Below, piece after piece: positions 24,164 to 34,500 of a stretch of 64,000 nt of DNA; the first letter of the stretch is position 1; every line of letters starts with the position of its first letter. The position numbers and the translations under genes are program-made. The notes beneath the pieces were generated by a model, which saw nothing but the letters and a program-made list of their open reading frames with translations, had not been told where the DNA came from and searched no databases. The stretch is from Chlorogloeopsis sp038404745 (GTDB lineage: Bacteria; Cyanobacteriota; Cyanobacteriia; Cyanobacteriales; Nostocaceae): positions 1-64,000 of the forward strand of contig NZ_JAYKTT020000007.1 of assembly GCF_038404745.2 (NCBI RefSeq). The letters run 5' to 3'.

Positions 24164-24703
24164 ATGTTTCACAAAATACTAGTTGCATTAGATACATCTA
24201 TTATCGGTAGGAGTGTTTTTGAGGAAGCATTAGCCTTAGCGAAGGCTGTACAAGCTAACCTAACATTATTACACGTACTATCGTCAGAAGAAGAGGGAAG
24301 CCCAGATATTTCTTTACTATCTAGCCCTGAATACTACTTGGGGTTAGGAATGAGTATCAAAATTTTAGAAATGCAGCAAAAGCAGTGGGAAAAGTTCGCT
24401 AATCAAGGACTAGAGATGTTGCGATCGCTTGCAGAAGAAGCAACGAATAGTGATGTCAGTACTGAATTTACTCAACAACTAGGTAACCCTGGGCGCACCA
24501 TCTGTGAATTTGCCCGTAATGGCAAATATGACTTAATTGTAATAGGGCATAGAGGTCGCTCTGGTCTTTTCGAGTTATTTTTAGGTAGTGTCAGTAATTA
24601 CGTTCTGCACCATGCCTCTTGTTCAGTCTTGACTGTACAGCGTCCTGTTAATGCAAGTAAAACCGAAGCTGCACAGTTAGGCGAAGTAGCTCCATCCATC
24701 TAA
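24164..24703 (+). CDS. Universal stress protein (UspA family)
   Basis: 179 residues of the UspA fold. It begins FHKILVALDTSIIGRSVFEEALALAKAVQANLTLLHVL and ends with the ATP-binding signature VIGHRGRSGLFELFLGSVSNYVLHHASCSVLTVQ (G-2x-G-9x-G-S pattern). This marks an ATP-binding type rather than the UspA type without nucleotide. An insertion around residues 45-85 is usual for cyanobacterial members. It acts in the cytoplasm; the stimulus is unknown. Confidence 0.93.
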   Translation: MFHKILVALDTSIIGRSVFEEALALAKAVQANLTLLHVLSSEEEGSPDISLLSSPEYYLGLGMSIKILEMQQKQWEKFANQGLEMLRSLAEEATNSDVSTEFTQQLGNPGRTICEFARNGKYDLIVIGHRGRSGLFELFLGSVSNYVLHHASCSVLTVQRPVNASKTEAAQLGEVAPSI

Positions 24704-24797
24704 TATTACTAATTGTCTAGATTATTACAGACATGGTAATGGCTAATTAATCAAAAATTAAGTTGGTTTTTATTGAACAACATAAACACCTTATCAT

Positions 24798-24822
24798 CAA
24801 GAATTATACCACTCAATTCTTG
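24798..24822 (+). terminator. Hairpin after the universal stress gene
   Basis: CAAGAATT (24798-24805) and AATTCTTG (24815-24822) form a perfect 8-bp stem with a 9-nt loop. The following TTAAAATAG is T-poor, so termination is uncertain. Confidence 0.4.
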
Positions 24823-24840
24823 TTAAAATAGAATTAAGGG

Positions 24841-24873
24841 TAAGCTTGTTCATAACTATTATAAACAAGCTTA
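24841..24873 (+). promoter_or_regulatory. Strong hairpin upstream of a small ORF
   Basis: TAAGCTTGTT (24841-24850) and AACAAGCTTA (24864-24873) form a perfect 10-bp stem with a 13-nt loop, 38 bp upstream of the ATG at 24911. This could be a leader structure or a processing signal. Confidence 0.45.
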
Positions 24874-24910
24874 GGTGGACGCTACAAACATAGTTTTAGA
24901 GGCAAAAGTT

Positions 24911-25219
24911 ATGTTAAAGAATATATCTAGAAATCCACCTCAAAAATCTAGCTTACCTGTAGAACAAGTCATTCCCGATCCCTGGGAAACTCCTAGTCTG
25001 AGAGTTGAGACTAAACTTATTCCTGATTCTTGGCAAATACCAACACAAACCCATCCCTTGATTCCTCCTTTAGGAATTCCAGAAGCCAGAAGATTACCTC
25101 CAGCATTCAACACTATCAAAGTTTTGTTACAAGATGAACTAAAACTAAAAGTTACTAGCAGCAAACTTAAAACCCAAATCGAGCAAGCTCTAGGATTGTT
25201 GTGCTGGATAGAACATTAA
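24911..25219 (+). CDS. Small uncharacterised protein with Pro-rich repeats
   Basis: 102 residues. A degenerate repeat covers the first half: VIPDPWETPSLRVE and LIPDSWQIPTQTH, then a helical C terminus (TIKVLLQDELKLKVTSSKLKTQIEQALGLLCW). ATG 24911 is preferred because GAGG lies 9 bp upstream; GTG 24875 would place the hairpin foot at the start codon. There is no signal peptide or membrane span. I recognise no family. It looks like a short cytoplasmic adaptor, which is a guess. Confidence 0.5.
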   Translation: MLKNISRNPPQKSSLPVEQVIPDPWETPSLRVETKLIPDSWQIPTQTHPLIPPLGIPEARRLPPAFNTIKVLLQDELKLKVTSSKLKTQIEQALGLLCWIEH

Positions 25220-26089
25220 GAAAAACAAGTATCTAACTTAAACAAATGGTGTCAAATGCAAGTGTAAGATGCAGGTGAAAACCGAACTTTGATTGGGCAA
25301 CCTAACTAAATCAAAGATGTTGTCTTGGATATTCAATGGGTTTGCCCAAATATGTTCCTAGCTTGTAAATTTGGGTTAAAACACTTGTCAGATTACTTGT
25401 GATCCGAAGTTTGAAATAGTTGAACAAGCATTTACCATTCGCTTTACAAACAGACGAAATTTCTTCCTTGCGCCCTCTAACTTAAAATTCACCTCACCTC
25501 GTCCTATCGGATATCTCTGTTTGCGGATTCAAAGAAGGGTAAGGGGGTGAGGTTTTCATATCTGGCAAAACTTGGTTCATGGAGACTGCCTTCTGCTACA
25601 GCGGTTGCTACAACGCGGGCAACCCGTGCAAAGCAATGCCTGCTGCTTTCTTTCCAAATGAGATTTATCAAAGCTGAACCAGTTTTTGTAACACCACCCT
25701 TAATATTTTAAGAAATATAACAAAAAATCTAACTTTGAAGAAAATAGGCAAGTTGCGAGTGATTAATCAATTAGCCAAATAACATCAGACTCCAATGTCG
25801 GAATTTCCATGAGCAAGGCTTTTTCCCGCCAGCCCAGCAAAAAATATGTATTGAAATATTTACTTGGAAAAACCAACAAAGTAATCAAATGGGAGCCATT
25901 GGAATTTGTCCTCCCCACCTGTATCTGAAAAGCGCATAAATTGAATTGAACTATCGTTAATTTAAATGTATCGGCAAAGTTAATAAATAATGTGCAAACG
26001 CTCACCAGCTTTTGGACAGGCTTGGTTTTTAGAATTTGGGCAAATAATTTGGTTAAAAGCAAGCATTTATCAACTTTGAATGTCTCAGA
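25220..26089. other. Long non-coding region upstream of the NRPS genes
   Basis: 870 bp without a convincing gene. It holds a CTCACC/GGTGAG imperfect inverted repeat at about 25491-25556 and a CGCGGGCAACCCGTGC palindrome near 25617-25632, both of types found between cyanobacterial genes. A 99-codon minus-strand frame (25763-26062) lacks any recognisable domain. The NRPS promoter should lie here. Confidence 0.5.
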
Positions 26090-26116
26090 GTGACTGTTTC
26101 ACTAGACACAAGTAAG

Positions 26117-29100
26117 ATGACTAACTCCTTACATAATCTGAAAGTTTCTACTTTTGTAGACCTGCTACGCTACAGAACATTACACCAGCCAGATCAACTG
26201 GCTTTTACCTTTCTAGTGAATGGAGAAACAGAAGTAAGTAGCTTTACTTATCAAGAATTGGATCGAAAGGCAAGGCTAATCGCTGCTTACCTACAATCAA
26301 TAGATGCCACTGGTGGCAGAGCGTTGTTACTGTACTCTCCTGGTTTGGAGTTTGTCACAGCGTTTTTCGGTTGTTTGTATGCGGGAGTTGTTGCTGTTCC
26401 AGCTTATCCACCCCGCGCTAACCAATCTCTGTCACGACTGCAAGCAATAGTGACAGACGCCCAAGCAGCGATCGCACTCACTAATACCGACGTTTTATCA
26501 AATATCGAACGTAAAAGTATTGATTTTCCGGCTCTTAAGACTCTGTGCTGGATAGCAACTAACAACCTCGAAATTAGCTGGGAACAAGAATGGCAACAAC
26601 CAGTAATTACTAGTGACACACTGGCATTTCTTCAGTACACCTCTGGTTCTACAGGAATTCCCAAAGGGGTGATGCTTAGTCACACTCACTTGCTACATAA
26701 CTCGGCTCAAATTCAGCAGTGTTTCGAGCATACACCCAACAGTCACGGTGTAATCTGGTTGCCACCCTACCACGACATGGGTTTGATTGGTGGAATTCTT
26801 CAGCCAGTTTACAGCGGTTTTCCAACCACACTAATGTCGCCAGTAGACTTTTTACAACGACCTGTACGTTGGTTGCAAGCAATCACTCGCTACAAAGCCA
26901 CGACTAGTGGCGGCCCCAATTTTGCTTATGACCTCTGTGTTCGTAAAATTACTCCCGAAGAACGGCAGACTCTTGATCTCAGTAGCTGGAACGTAGCCTT
27001 TAATGGCGCTGAACCGATTCGTCGCCAAACCTTGGAACAGTTTGCTACCACTTTTGCTGAATGTGGCTTTCGGTATGAAGCATTTTACCCCTGCTATGGA
27101 CTCGCTGAGGCAACTTTACTAGTTGCTGGTGGTAAAAAGCCAGCACCGCCAACAGTGAAAACATTTCAGGCTTCCAGTTTGGAACAAAACCAAGTAGTCG
27201 CAACCAGAGAAGATAATGGCAATACCCGTACCTTGATTGGATGCGGGCAAAGCCAGTTGCAACAAAAAATTATTGTCGTAGATCCTAAAACTTTAACTCC
27301 CTGTTTACCTGATCAAGTCGGAGAAATTTGGGTATCAGGTGCAAGTATTGCTGGTGGTTACTGGAACCGAACTGAAGAAACAAAGCGTACTTTTGCAGCG
27401 CAAATCAAAGATATAGGTGGAGATGCATTTCTGCGTACGGGAGACTTAGGATTTTTCCACGCTGGGGAACTGTTTATTACTGGTCGTCTCAAAGACTTAA
27501 TTATTATTCGTGGTCGCAATCATTACCCCCAAGACATCGAACTTACAGTCGAAAACAGCCATCCGGCACTGCAATCTGCGGCGGGTGCGGCGTGTGCAAT
27601 TGATGTTGCAGGCGAAGAACGGCTAGTGATTGTGCAAGAAGTCAAGCGGAGTTACCTGCGGCATTTGGATGTCAACGAAGTTGTGGCAGCTATTCGGCAA
27701 GCGATCGCAGAAAATCATGAATTGCAAGTATATGCTGTACTGCTACTTAAACCGGGAGGGATTCCCAAAACTTCCAGTGGCAAGATTCAGCGTCATGCCT
27801 GCCAGGCTGGTTTTCTGAATCAAAGCCTGGATGTGGTAGGTAGCAGCATTTTGGCAGATACCTATGAGATTAAGAGTAAAGATAATCTGACTCAGGAAAC
27901 TCTTTTGGCATTAGCAGCCAAAGACCGCCAGCCTCGCTTAGAGTCTTATCTTCAAGAATGCGTAGCTCAAGTGCTGAAGATACCTCCTTCCCAGTTGAAC
28001 TTACAGCAGCCGTTGACTAGTTTAGGTCTAGACTCGTTGATGGCTGTCGAACTGCAACACAGTATTGAAAATGATTTGGGCATAGTCTTGCCCATGACCA
28101 GATTTCTGCAAGGTGATGGTATCGCTCAACTAGCGATCGCTATCCTGACTGAATTAACAGCACCTAGCTTTACCCAAGCAACTCCTCTCATCTCCACCAA
28201 GAAAGTTAATATTCAACATCCTCTCTCCTATGGTCAACGGGCAATGTGGCTCCTGCACCAACTGGCACCCAAAAGTGCAGCTTACAATATTGTCAGTGCT
28301 GTACGCTTGCGGGGAGAACTGGACATTGGCGCGTTGCAACATGCATTTGCACAATTAGTAGAGCGTCATCCAGCTTTAAGGACTACCTTCACTATTGTTG
28401 ATAGGGAACCTGTGCAGCTGGTTCATGAACAGATGCAGATTGACTTCCAACTCCAAGACGTTTCTACCTGGAGCGAAGAATTTCTCAATCAACATCTACA
28501 GCAAACAGCTCGCCTTCCTTTTAACTTAGAGCAAGGGCCGCTCATACGGGTGCATCTGTTCGCACAATCGGAGGTGGAACACATTCTCTTGTTGGCTGTA
28601 CATCACGTAGTTGCAGATTTCTGGTCTTTAGCAATCCTCGCCCAGGAGCTAGGAATATTCTACCAAGCACAAACAAATAATATCTCTGTCTCTCTAGCTA
28701 GACTGCCACTAGATTACACAGACTATACTCGTGCTACAGCAGAAATGCTAGCTAGTCCAAAAGGAGAGAAATTGTGGGCTTATTGGCAAAAGCAACTGGC
28801 TGGTGAGTTACCGATATTAAATTTATCCACAGACAAACCGCGACCAGCAATTCAAACCGATCGAGGTGCAACAGTACCTTGGAAGTTGAGTGCGGATCTA
28901 ACTCAGAAACTTAAAACATTGAGCCGCAGCCAAGGAGCGACTCTCTACATGACCTTGCTGGCTGCTTTTCAGGCACTTCTGTACCGCTATACAGGTCAAG
29001 AAGATATTCTGGTAGGCTCCCCCACAGCAGGTCGAGGTCGCTCAGAGTTGTCTGGATTGGTAGGTTACTTTGTTAATCCCGTGGTGCTGCGAGGGAATCT

Positions 29101-31522
29101 CTCTGGAAATCCCAACTTCAAGGCATTTTTGGGTCAAATGCGGCAAACTGTCCTCGATGCCTTTGAACACCAAGACTATCCCTTTGCCCTGTTGGTAGAA
29201 CGACTACAAGCAGTTAGAGACTCAAGGCGATCGCCTATATTCCAAACTATGTTCGTTTTGGAAAAAGCCCATCTGCAAAATCAAGAAAGCTTGGCAGCCT
29301 TTACTTTAGGCGAGACAGGAGCAAGAATGCATCTGGGTGAACTGGAAATGGAGTCTTGGGGATTGGAACAACGGGTAGCTCTGTTCGATTTGACACTGAC
29401 AATGGCAGAAGTGAACGGAGAACTAGCAGTATCCTGGGAATACAATACAGACTTGTTTGCACCTGAAACTATCTCCCGCATAGCAGCTCATTACCAAACT
29501 TTACTAGAAAGTATCGTTGCCAATCCAGCCCAGTCTATTTCAACTTTGCCGTTATTGACGCCAACCGAAAGCCATCAGTTGTTAGTAGAGTGGAACCGCA
29601 CTCAAACAGACTATCCCCAAAAATGTCTCCATGAGTTGTTTGCAGCCCAGGTAGAGCGTAACCCTCAGGCGATCGCGGTGATGTTTGAGAAGCAACAATT
29701 AACGTACCGCGAACTGGACAGTCGCGCGAATCAACTAGCCCATTACTTACAGTCGCTAGGTGTGAGAGCTGACACGTTGGTAGGAATATGCATGGAGCGC
29801 TCTTTGGAGATGATAGTCGGGGTGCTGGGTATTCTCAAAGCTGGCGGTGCCTACGTCCCTCTCGACCCAACTTATCCCCAAGCACGGCTAGCTTTTATGC
29901 TGGAGGACAGCCAGACGACAACTCTGTTGACTCAACAAAAGCTTGTTACCAATCTGCCAGAATATACAGACAAGATGATTTGTCTGGATGCAGACTGGGA
30001 AATCATTGCCCAAGAAAGTGCAGACTACCCAACTACAAATATCACCCCCGCTAACCTGGCATATGTGATCTACACTTCTGGTTCGACAGGGCAACCAAAA
30101 GGGGTAATGATTCCTCACCAAGGAATTGTGAATCGCCTACATTGGGGTATAGAGCATTACCAACTCACCCGATCTGACCGGATTTTACAAAAAACCTCTT
30201 TTAGTTTTGATGTTGCAGTTTGGGAAATTTTCGGAGCATTGCTGTCTGGAGCGCGTCTGGTAATCGCACGACCGGGAGGTCATCGGGAACCCAATTATCT
30301 GGTTCAAGTGATGGCACAAGAGCAAATTACGCTTGTGGACTTTGTTCCTGCCATGCTGCAACTGATTCTAGAAGAACCTGGATTAGAAACTTGTACCACA
30401 CTGCGCTACGTTACCTGTGGCGGCGAAGCTTTACCCATGCAAGTGCGCGATCGCTTTTTTGCCCGTCTCAATGGTGTAGAACTCCACAACTGCTACGGCC
30501 CCACAGAAGTATCTATTGATGCTACAACCTGGAAAGTAGAACCGTACTCATCAGTAATTGCCATCGGTAAGGCGATCGCTAACCAACAAGTGTATATCCT
30601 AGACAAGCATTTGCAACCAGTTCCAATTGGTGTACCCGGTGAACTGTATGTTGGTGGTGCTGGCTTGGCACGTGGTTATTGGAACAACCCAGATCTAACT
30701 GCTCAGAGATTCATACCTAATCCTTTTATATCTTGTAAAGATGCGAGATCTTGCGTCTCGACAATTTACAAAACTGGTGACTTAGCTCGTTATTTAGCCG
30801 ACGGCAACATCGAATTTCTCGGTCGCCTGGACGAGCAAGTCAAAATTCGTGGCTTCCGTCTGGAACTTGGAGAAATTGAAACTCTGTTGCGTCATCATCC
30901 AAGTATTGTGGAAGCTGCTGTGTGTGTACGCAATCACTTAAGTGAGAGTGTATCCGCCCAGCATTTAGTCGTCTATGTAGTACCTAAACAAGACGCAATC
31001 AATCTGCACCAAGGTGAAAACTTGCGCATATATTTGTCTCGTTATTTGCCAGACTATATGCTTCCCAGTGCTTTCGTCACCATGTCGCAACTACCACGGA
31101 CACCAAATGGTAAATTAGACTACAGCGCACTGCCGATACCGGACGCTATCAGCTTTGAGCACAATGAAAGTTTTGTTCCCCCCCGTACTGCACTTGAAGA
31201 AATTTTAGCTGCGATTTGGTGCGGAATTCTTCCAGTTAAACGTGTAGGTATTTACAATAATTTCTTTGAGTTGGGAGGACATTCCTTATTAGCTATTCAA
31301 ATTATCTCCCGACTGAGAGACGTTTTCCGGGTAGAATTGCCCCTGCAAAGCCTTTTTGAAGCAAATACCGTAGCGAAGCTGGCACAACTTTTGATTACTC
31401 AGGAAACAAAGCCAGGACAGATGGAAAAAATTGCTCAGGTTTTCCAGAAAATCAATGCTATGTCAGCCAATGATATCAGAGCAACGCTTCAGCACAAGAA
31501 ACAGGAAAGAGGCAACACATGA
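26117..31522 (+). CDS. NRPS with fatty acyl-AMP ligase loading module: FAAL-ACP-C-A-PCP
   Basis: About 1,801 residues. The FAAL domain (about 10-580) has FLQYTSGSTGIPKGVMLSH, LPPYHDMGLIGG and PKTSSGKIQRH. An ACP with LGLDSLMAVEL sits near 640. A condensation domain (about 700-1150) has the active site HHVVADFWS near 830. An adenylation domain (about 1180-1670) has YTSGSTGQPKGV, NCYGPTE, YKTGDL and GRLDEQVKIRGFR. A PCP with FFELGGHSLLAIQI lies near 1717. The FAAL should activate a fatty acid and load it on the ACP; the C domain then acylates the first amino acid. My reading of the A-domain pocket is D-V-W-D-T-G-C-I-D, which I cannot assign. ATG 26117 is preferred to GTG 26090. It overlaps the next NRPS gene by ATGA. 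Confidence 0.95.
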   Translation: MTNSLHNLKVSTFVDLLRYRTLHQPDQLAFTFLVNGETEVSSFTYQELDRKARLIAAYLQSIDATGGRALLLYSPGLEFVTAFFGCLYAGVVAVPAYPPRANQSLSRLQAIVTDAQAAIALTNTDVLSNIERKSIDFPALKTLCWIATNNLEISWEQEWQQPVITSDTLAFLQYTSGSTGIPKGVMLSHTHLLHNSAQIQQCFEHTPNSHGVIWLPPYHDMGLIGGILQPVYSGFPTTLMSPVDFLQRPVRWLQAITRYKATTSGGPNFAYDLCVRKITPEERQTLDLSSWNVAFNGAEPIRRQTLEQFATTFAECGFRYEAFYPCYGLAEATLLVAGGKKPAPPTVKTFQASSLEQNQVVATREDNGNTRTLIGCGQSQLQQKIIVVDPKTLTPCLPDQVGEIWVSGASIAGGYWNRTEETKRTFAAQIKDIGGDAFLRTGDLGFFHAGELFITGRLKDLIIIRGRNHYPQDIELTVENSHPALQSAAGAACAIDVAGEERLVIVQEVKRSYLRHLDVNEVVAAIRQAIAENHELQVYAVLLLKPGGIPKTSSGKIQRHACQAGFLNQSLDVVGSSILADTYEIKSKDNLTQETLLALAAKDRQPRLESYLQECVAQVLKIPPSQLNLQQPLTSLGLDSLMAVELQHSIENDLGIVLPMTRFLQGDGIAQLAIAILTELTAPSFTQATPLISTKKVNIQHPLSYGQRAMWLLHQLAPKSAAYNIVSAVRLRGELDIGALQHAFAQLVERHPALRTTFTIVDREPVQLVHEQMQIDFQLQDVSTWSEEFLNQHLQQTARLPFNLEQGPLIRVHLFAQSEVEHILLLAVHHVVADFWSLAILAQELGIFYQAQTNNISVSLARLPLDYTDYTRATAEMLASPKGEKLWAYWQKQLAGELPILNLSTDKPRPAIQTDRGATVPWKLSADLTQKLKTLSRSQGATLYMTLLAAFQALLYRYTGQEDILVGSPTAGRGRSELSGLVGYFVNPVVLRGNLSGNPNFKAFLGQMRQTVLDAFEHQDYPFALLVERLQAVRDSRRSPIFQTMFVLEKAHLQNQESLAAFTLGETGARMHLGELEMESWGLEQRVALFDLTLTMAEVNGELAVSWEYNTDLFAPETISRIAAHYQTLLESIVANPAQSISTLPLLTPTESHQLLVEWNRTQTDYPQKCLHELFAAQVERNPQAIAVMFEKQQLTYRELDSRANQLAHYLQSLGVRADTLVGICMERSLEMIVGVLGILKAGGAYVPLDPTYPQARLAFMLEDSQTTTLLTQQKLVTNLPEYTDKMICLDADWEIIAQESADYPTTNITPANLAYVIYTSGSTGQPKGVMIPHQGIVNRLHWGIEHYQLTRSDRILQKTSFSFDVAVWEIFGALLSGARLVIARPGGHREPNYLVQVMAQEQITLVDFVPAMLQLILEEPGLETCTTLRYVTCGGEALPMQVRDRFFARLNGVELHNCYGPTEVSIDATTWKVEPYSSVIAIGKAIANQQVYILDKHLQPVPIGVPGELYVGGAGLARGYWNNPDLTAQRFIPNPFISCKDARSCVSTIYKTGDLARYLADGNIEFLGRLDEQVKIRGFRLELGEIETLLRHHPSIVEAAVCVRNHLSESVSAQHLVVYVVPKQDAINLHQGENLRIYLSRYLPDYMLPSAFVTMSQLPRTPNGKLDYSALPIPDAISFEHNESFVPPRTALEEILAAIWCGILPVKRVGIYNNFFELGGHSLLAIQIISRLRDVFRVELPLQSLFEANTVAKLAQLLITQETKPGQMEKIAQVFQKINAMSANDIRATLQHKKQERGNT

Positions 31523-34500
31523 AAGACTTTCAACACTTCTCACAGCAGCCAAATCCCTTATTAAAAGACAAACTAGAACTTCTCGCCTACTTTTTAGAAG
31601 AGGAGGGAGTTGAACTAGACAAAACACAAACAATTTCTCCACGAGAAAATTTAGATGCAGCGCCTCTTTCGTTTGCTCAACAAAGACTGTGGTTTCTCCA
31701 CCAATTACAGCCCCAAAGTTCGGCATACAACATTCCAGCTGCCATCCGTCTCAAAGGTAAGTTGAATGTGGCGGCACTAGAGCAAAGCATCCACGAAATT
31801 GTGCAGCGTCACGAAGTCTTGCGAACTACATTTATGATCGTAGACCAGCAACCAGTGCAAGTGGTTCACTCAGCTCGTACTTTGATGTTGCCGACGATAG
31901 ATCTCCAGGATTTACTTGAAAGCGAGCGAGAAACACAAACTTTGCAATTGGCGACTGAAGAAGCCCAAAAACCTTTTGATTTGACACAAGGGCCGCTGTT
32001 GTGTGCTAAACTTCTGCGCGTATCGCCACAGGAACATATACTTCTGTTGACAATGCATCATATTGTCTCCGATGGCTGGTCTCTAGGAGTGTTGCTGCGG
32101 GAGTTAGCAGTGCTTTACGATGCTTTTTCTCACCATAAGTCTGTACCACTTCCTCCACTCTCCATTCAATACGCAGACTTTGCTGTTTGGCAACGAGATT
32201 GGTTGCAAGGCGAGGTATTATCAGAGCTACTTACTTACTGGAAGCAGCAGCTGAGTGGAAATCTCCCCGTACTCCAGTTGCCCACTGACCGCTCGCGCCC
32301 TGCGATTCAGACTTTTCACGGAGCCAAGCAAGGGTTTGTGCTGTCCAAGCCTCTATCTGAGCAAATCAACAATTTCTGCCAGCAAGAAGGGGTTACCTTA
32401 TTTATGACTCTACTGGCAGCTTTCAAAATCTTGCTTTACCGTTATACAGGGCAGGAAGATATTCTTGTCGGTTCTCCGGTTGCCAACCGTAACCATGCGG
32501 AAATTGAAAATTTAATTGGCTTCTTTATCAATACATTAGTATTGCGTACAGATTTGGCAGGGAACCCAACCTTTAGAGAACTGCTTAGTCGGGTGCGCCA
32601 AATGGTTTTAGAAGCCCAAAATCACCAGGATCTACCCTTTGAAAAACTGGTGGAAACTTTACAACCAGAGCGGGATACTAGCTATACACCTCTATTTCAG
32701 GTGATGTTCGCCCTTCAGAATACTCCCATGCCTGCTCTGGATTTTTCTGGTTTGGAATTGAGTCCATTAGAAATTGACAGTGGAACGGCGAAGTTTGACT
32801 TAACACTCGATATCTCACAGACAGCCAGCGGAATAGAAGGTTGCTGGGAATATAATACAGATTTATTTGATGCCAGCACCATTGGGCGAATGACAGGGCA
32901 TTTTCAAACTTTGCTGGAAGGAATTGTTGCTTGTCCAAACCAGCGTTTATCAGATTTACCTTTGCTGACATCACCTGAACAGCAGCAAATTTTGGTGGAA
33001 TGGAATCATACCCACAAAGAATATCCTCGACAAAAATGTATCCATCAATTGTTTGAAGAACAAGTAGAGCGAACTCCTGATGCCATTGCCGCGGTTTGCG
33101 AAGACGAGCAAATTACCTACCAACAGTTGAATAGACGTGCCAATCAACTAGCCCATTACCTGAAGAAATTAGGTGTTCAACCAGAGGTACGGGTAGGTAT
33201 CTGCGTTGAGCGATCGCTTCACATGATTATAGGTTTATTAGGTATTCTCAAAGCTGGCGGTGCTTATATTCCCCTTGATCCAAGTTATCCCCAAGAACGC
33301 TTGGCATTTATGTTGCAAGATGCCCAAGCACCAATACTGCTTACCCAAACACAAATACTTGCCAAATTTCCTCAGCATTCGGCACAATTTGTCTACCTAG
33401 ATAATGACTGGAAAACCATCCATCAAGAAAGTGAGGATAACCCCAATACTCAGGTGCTACCCTCACACAATGCCTACGTACTTTACACTTCCGGCTCTAC
33501 AGGTCAACCTAAAGCTGTTATGATTGAACATCACAGCACGGTAGCCTTTCTAGATTGGGCAAGACAGGTGTTTACTGACAAGGATCTAGCTGGAGTTCTG
33601 GCATCAACTTCCATCTGCTTTGATTTGTCTGTCTTCGAGTTATTTGCACCTCTGTGTTGGGGAGGTAAAGTAATTCTCGCCAACAACGCTTTACATCTTC
33701 CAGATTTACCTGCCAGGGAAGAAGTCACTCTAATTAACACAGTTCCTTCTGCAATAGCTGAATTACTAAGATTAAATGCCATACCCACTTCTGTGCGCAC
33801 CATAAATTTAGCAGGTGAACCTCTTACGAAAAAGCTTGTACAGCAGCTGTATAAACATAGTAGTGTACAACAAGTCTTCAACCTTTATGGGCCTTCGGAA
33901 GACACGACCTATTCTACATTTACTTTGGTAAAACCAGAGGACAGTGTTGTATCCATCGGTCGTCCCATTGCCAATACCCAAGTTTATGTTTTAGACCCTG
34001 ATCTCAAACCCGTACCCATTGGAATCCCAGGTGAATTATATATAAGTGGTGAGGGGTTAGCCCGCGGCTACCTTAACCGATCAGAGTTAACTGCTGAAAA
34101 GTTCATTCGTAACCCGTTTAGTAACGAACTAGAGTCACGTCTCTATAAAACTGGCGATCTAGTACGCTATTTACCTGATGGAAATCTTGAATATATTGGG
34201 CGACTAGACCATCAAGTGAAAATTCGTGGCTTCCGCATCGAGTTGGGTGAAATTGAGACTGTGCTGAGTCAACATCCAGCTGTGCAAGAAACTGTAGTTG
34301 TTGCCAGAGAAGATGTTCCAGGAAATAAGCAGCTAGTAGCTTATTTTGTCCCCCATCAGCAGCCAATACCAACAACTAGTGAGTTGCGCCGCTTCCTGAA
34401 AGAGAAGCTACCAGAGTACATGGTACCTTCTGTTTTCATGATCCTAGACACCCTTCCGCTGACACCGAATGGCAAGGTAGATCGTCGCGCCCTGCCAGCA

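Noticed and set aside
25763..26062. 99-codon minus-strand frame upstream of the NRPS
   Set aside because: No recognisable domain, no ribosome-binding site and an irregular composition; treated as non-coding promoter region.
29281..30519. Several 60-99-codon frames inside the NRPS genes
   Set aside because: Shadow frames of a long conserved coding region.
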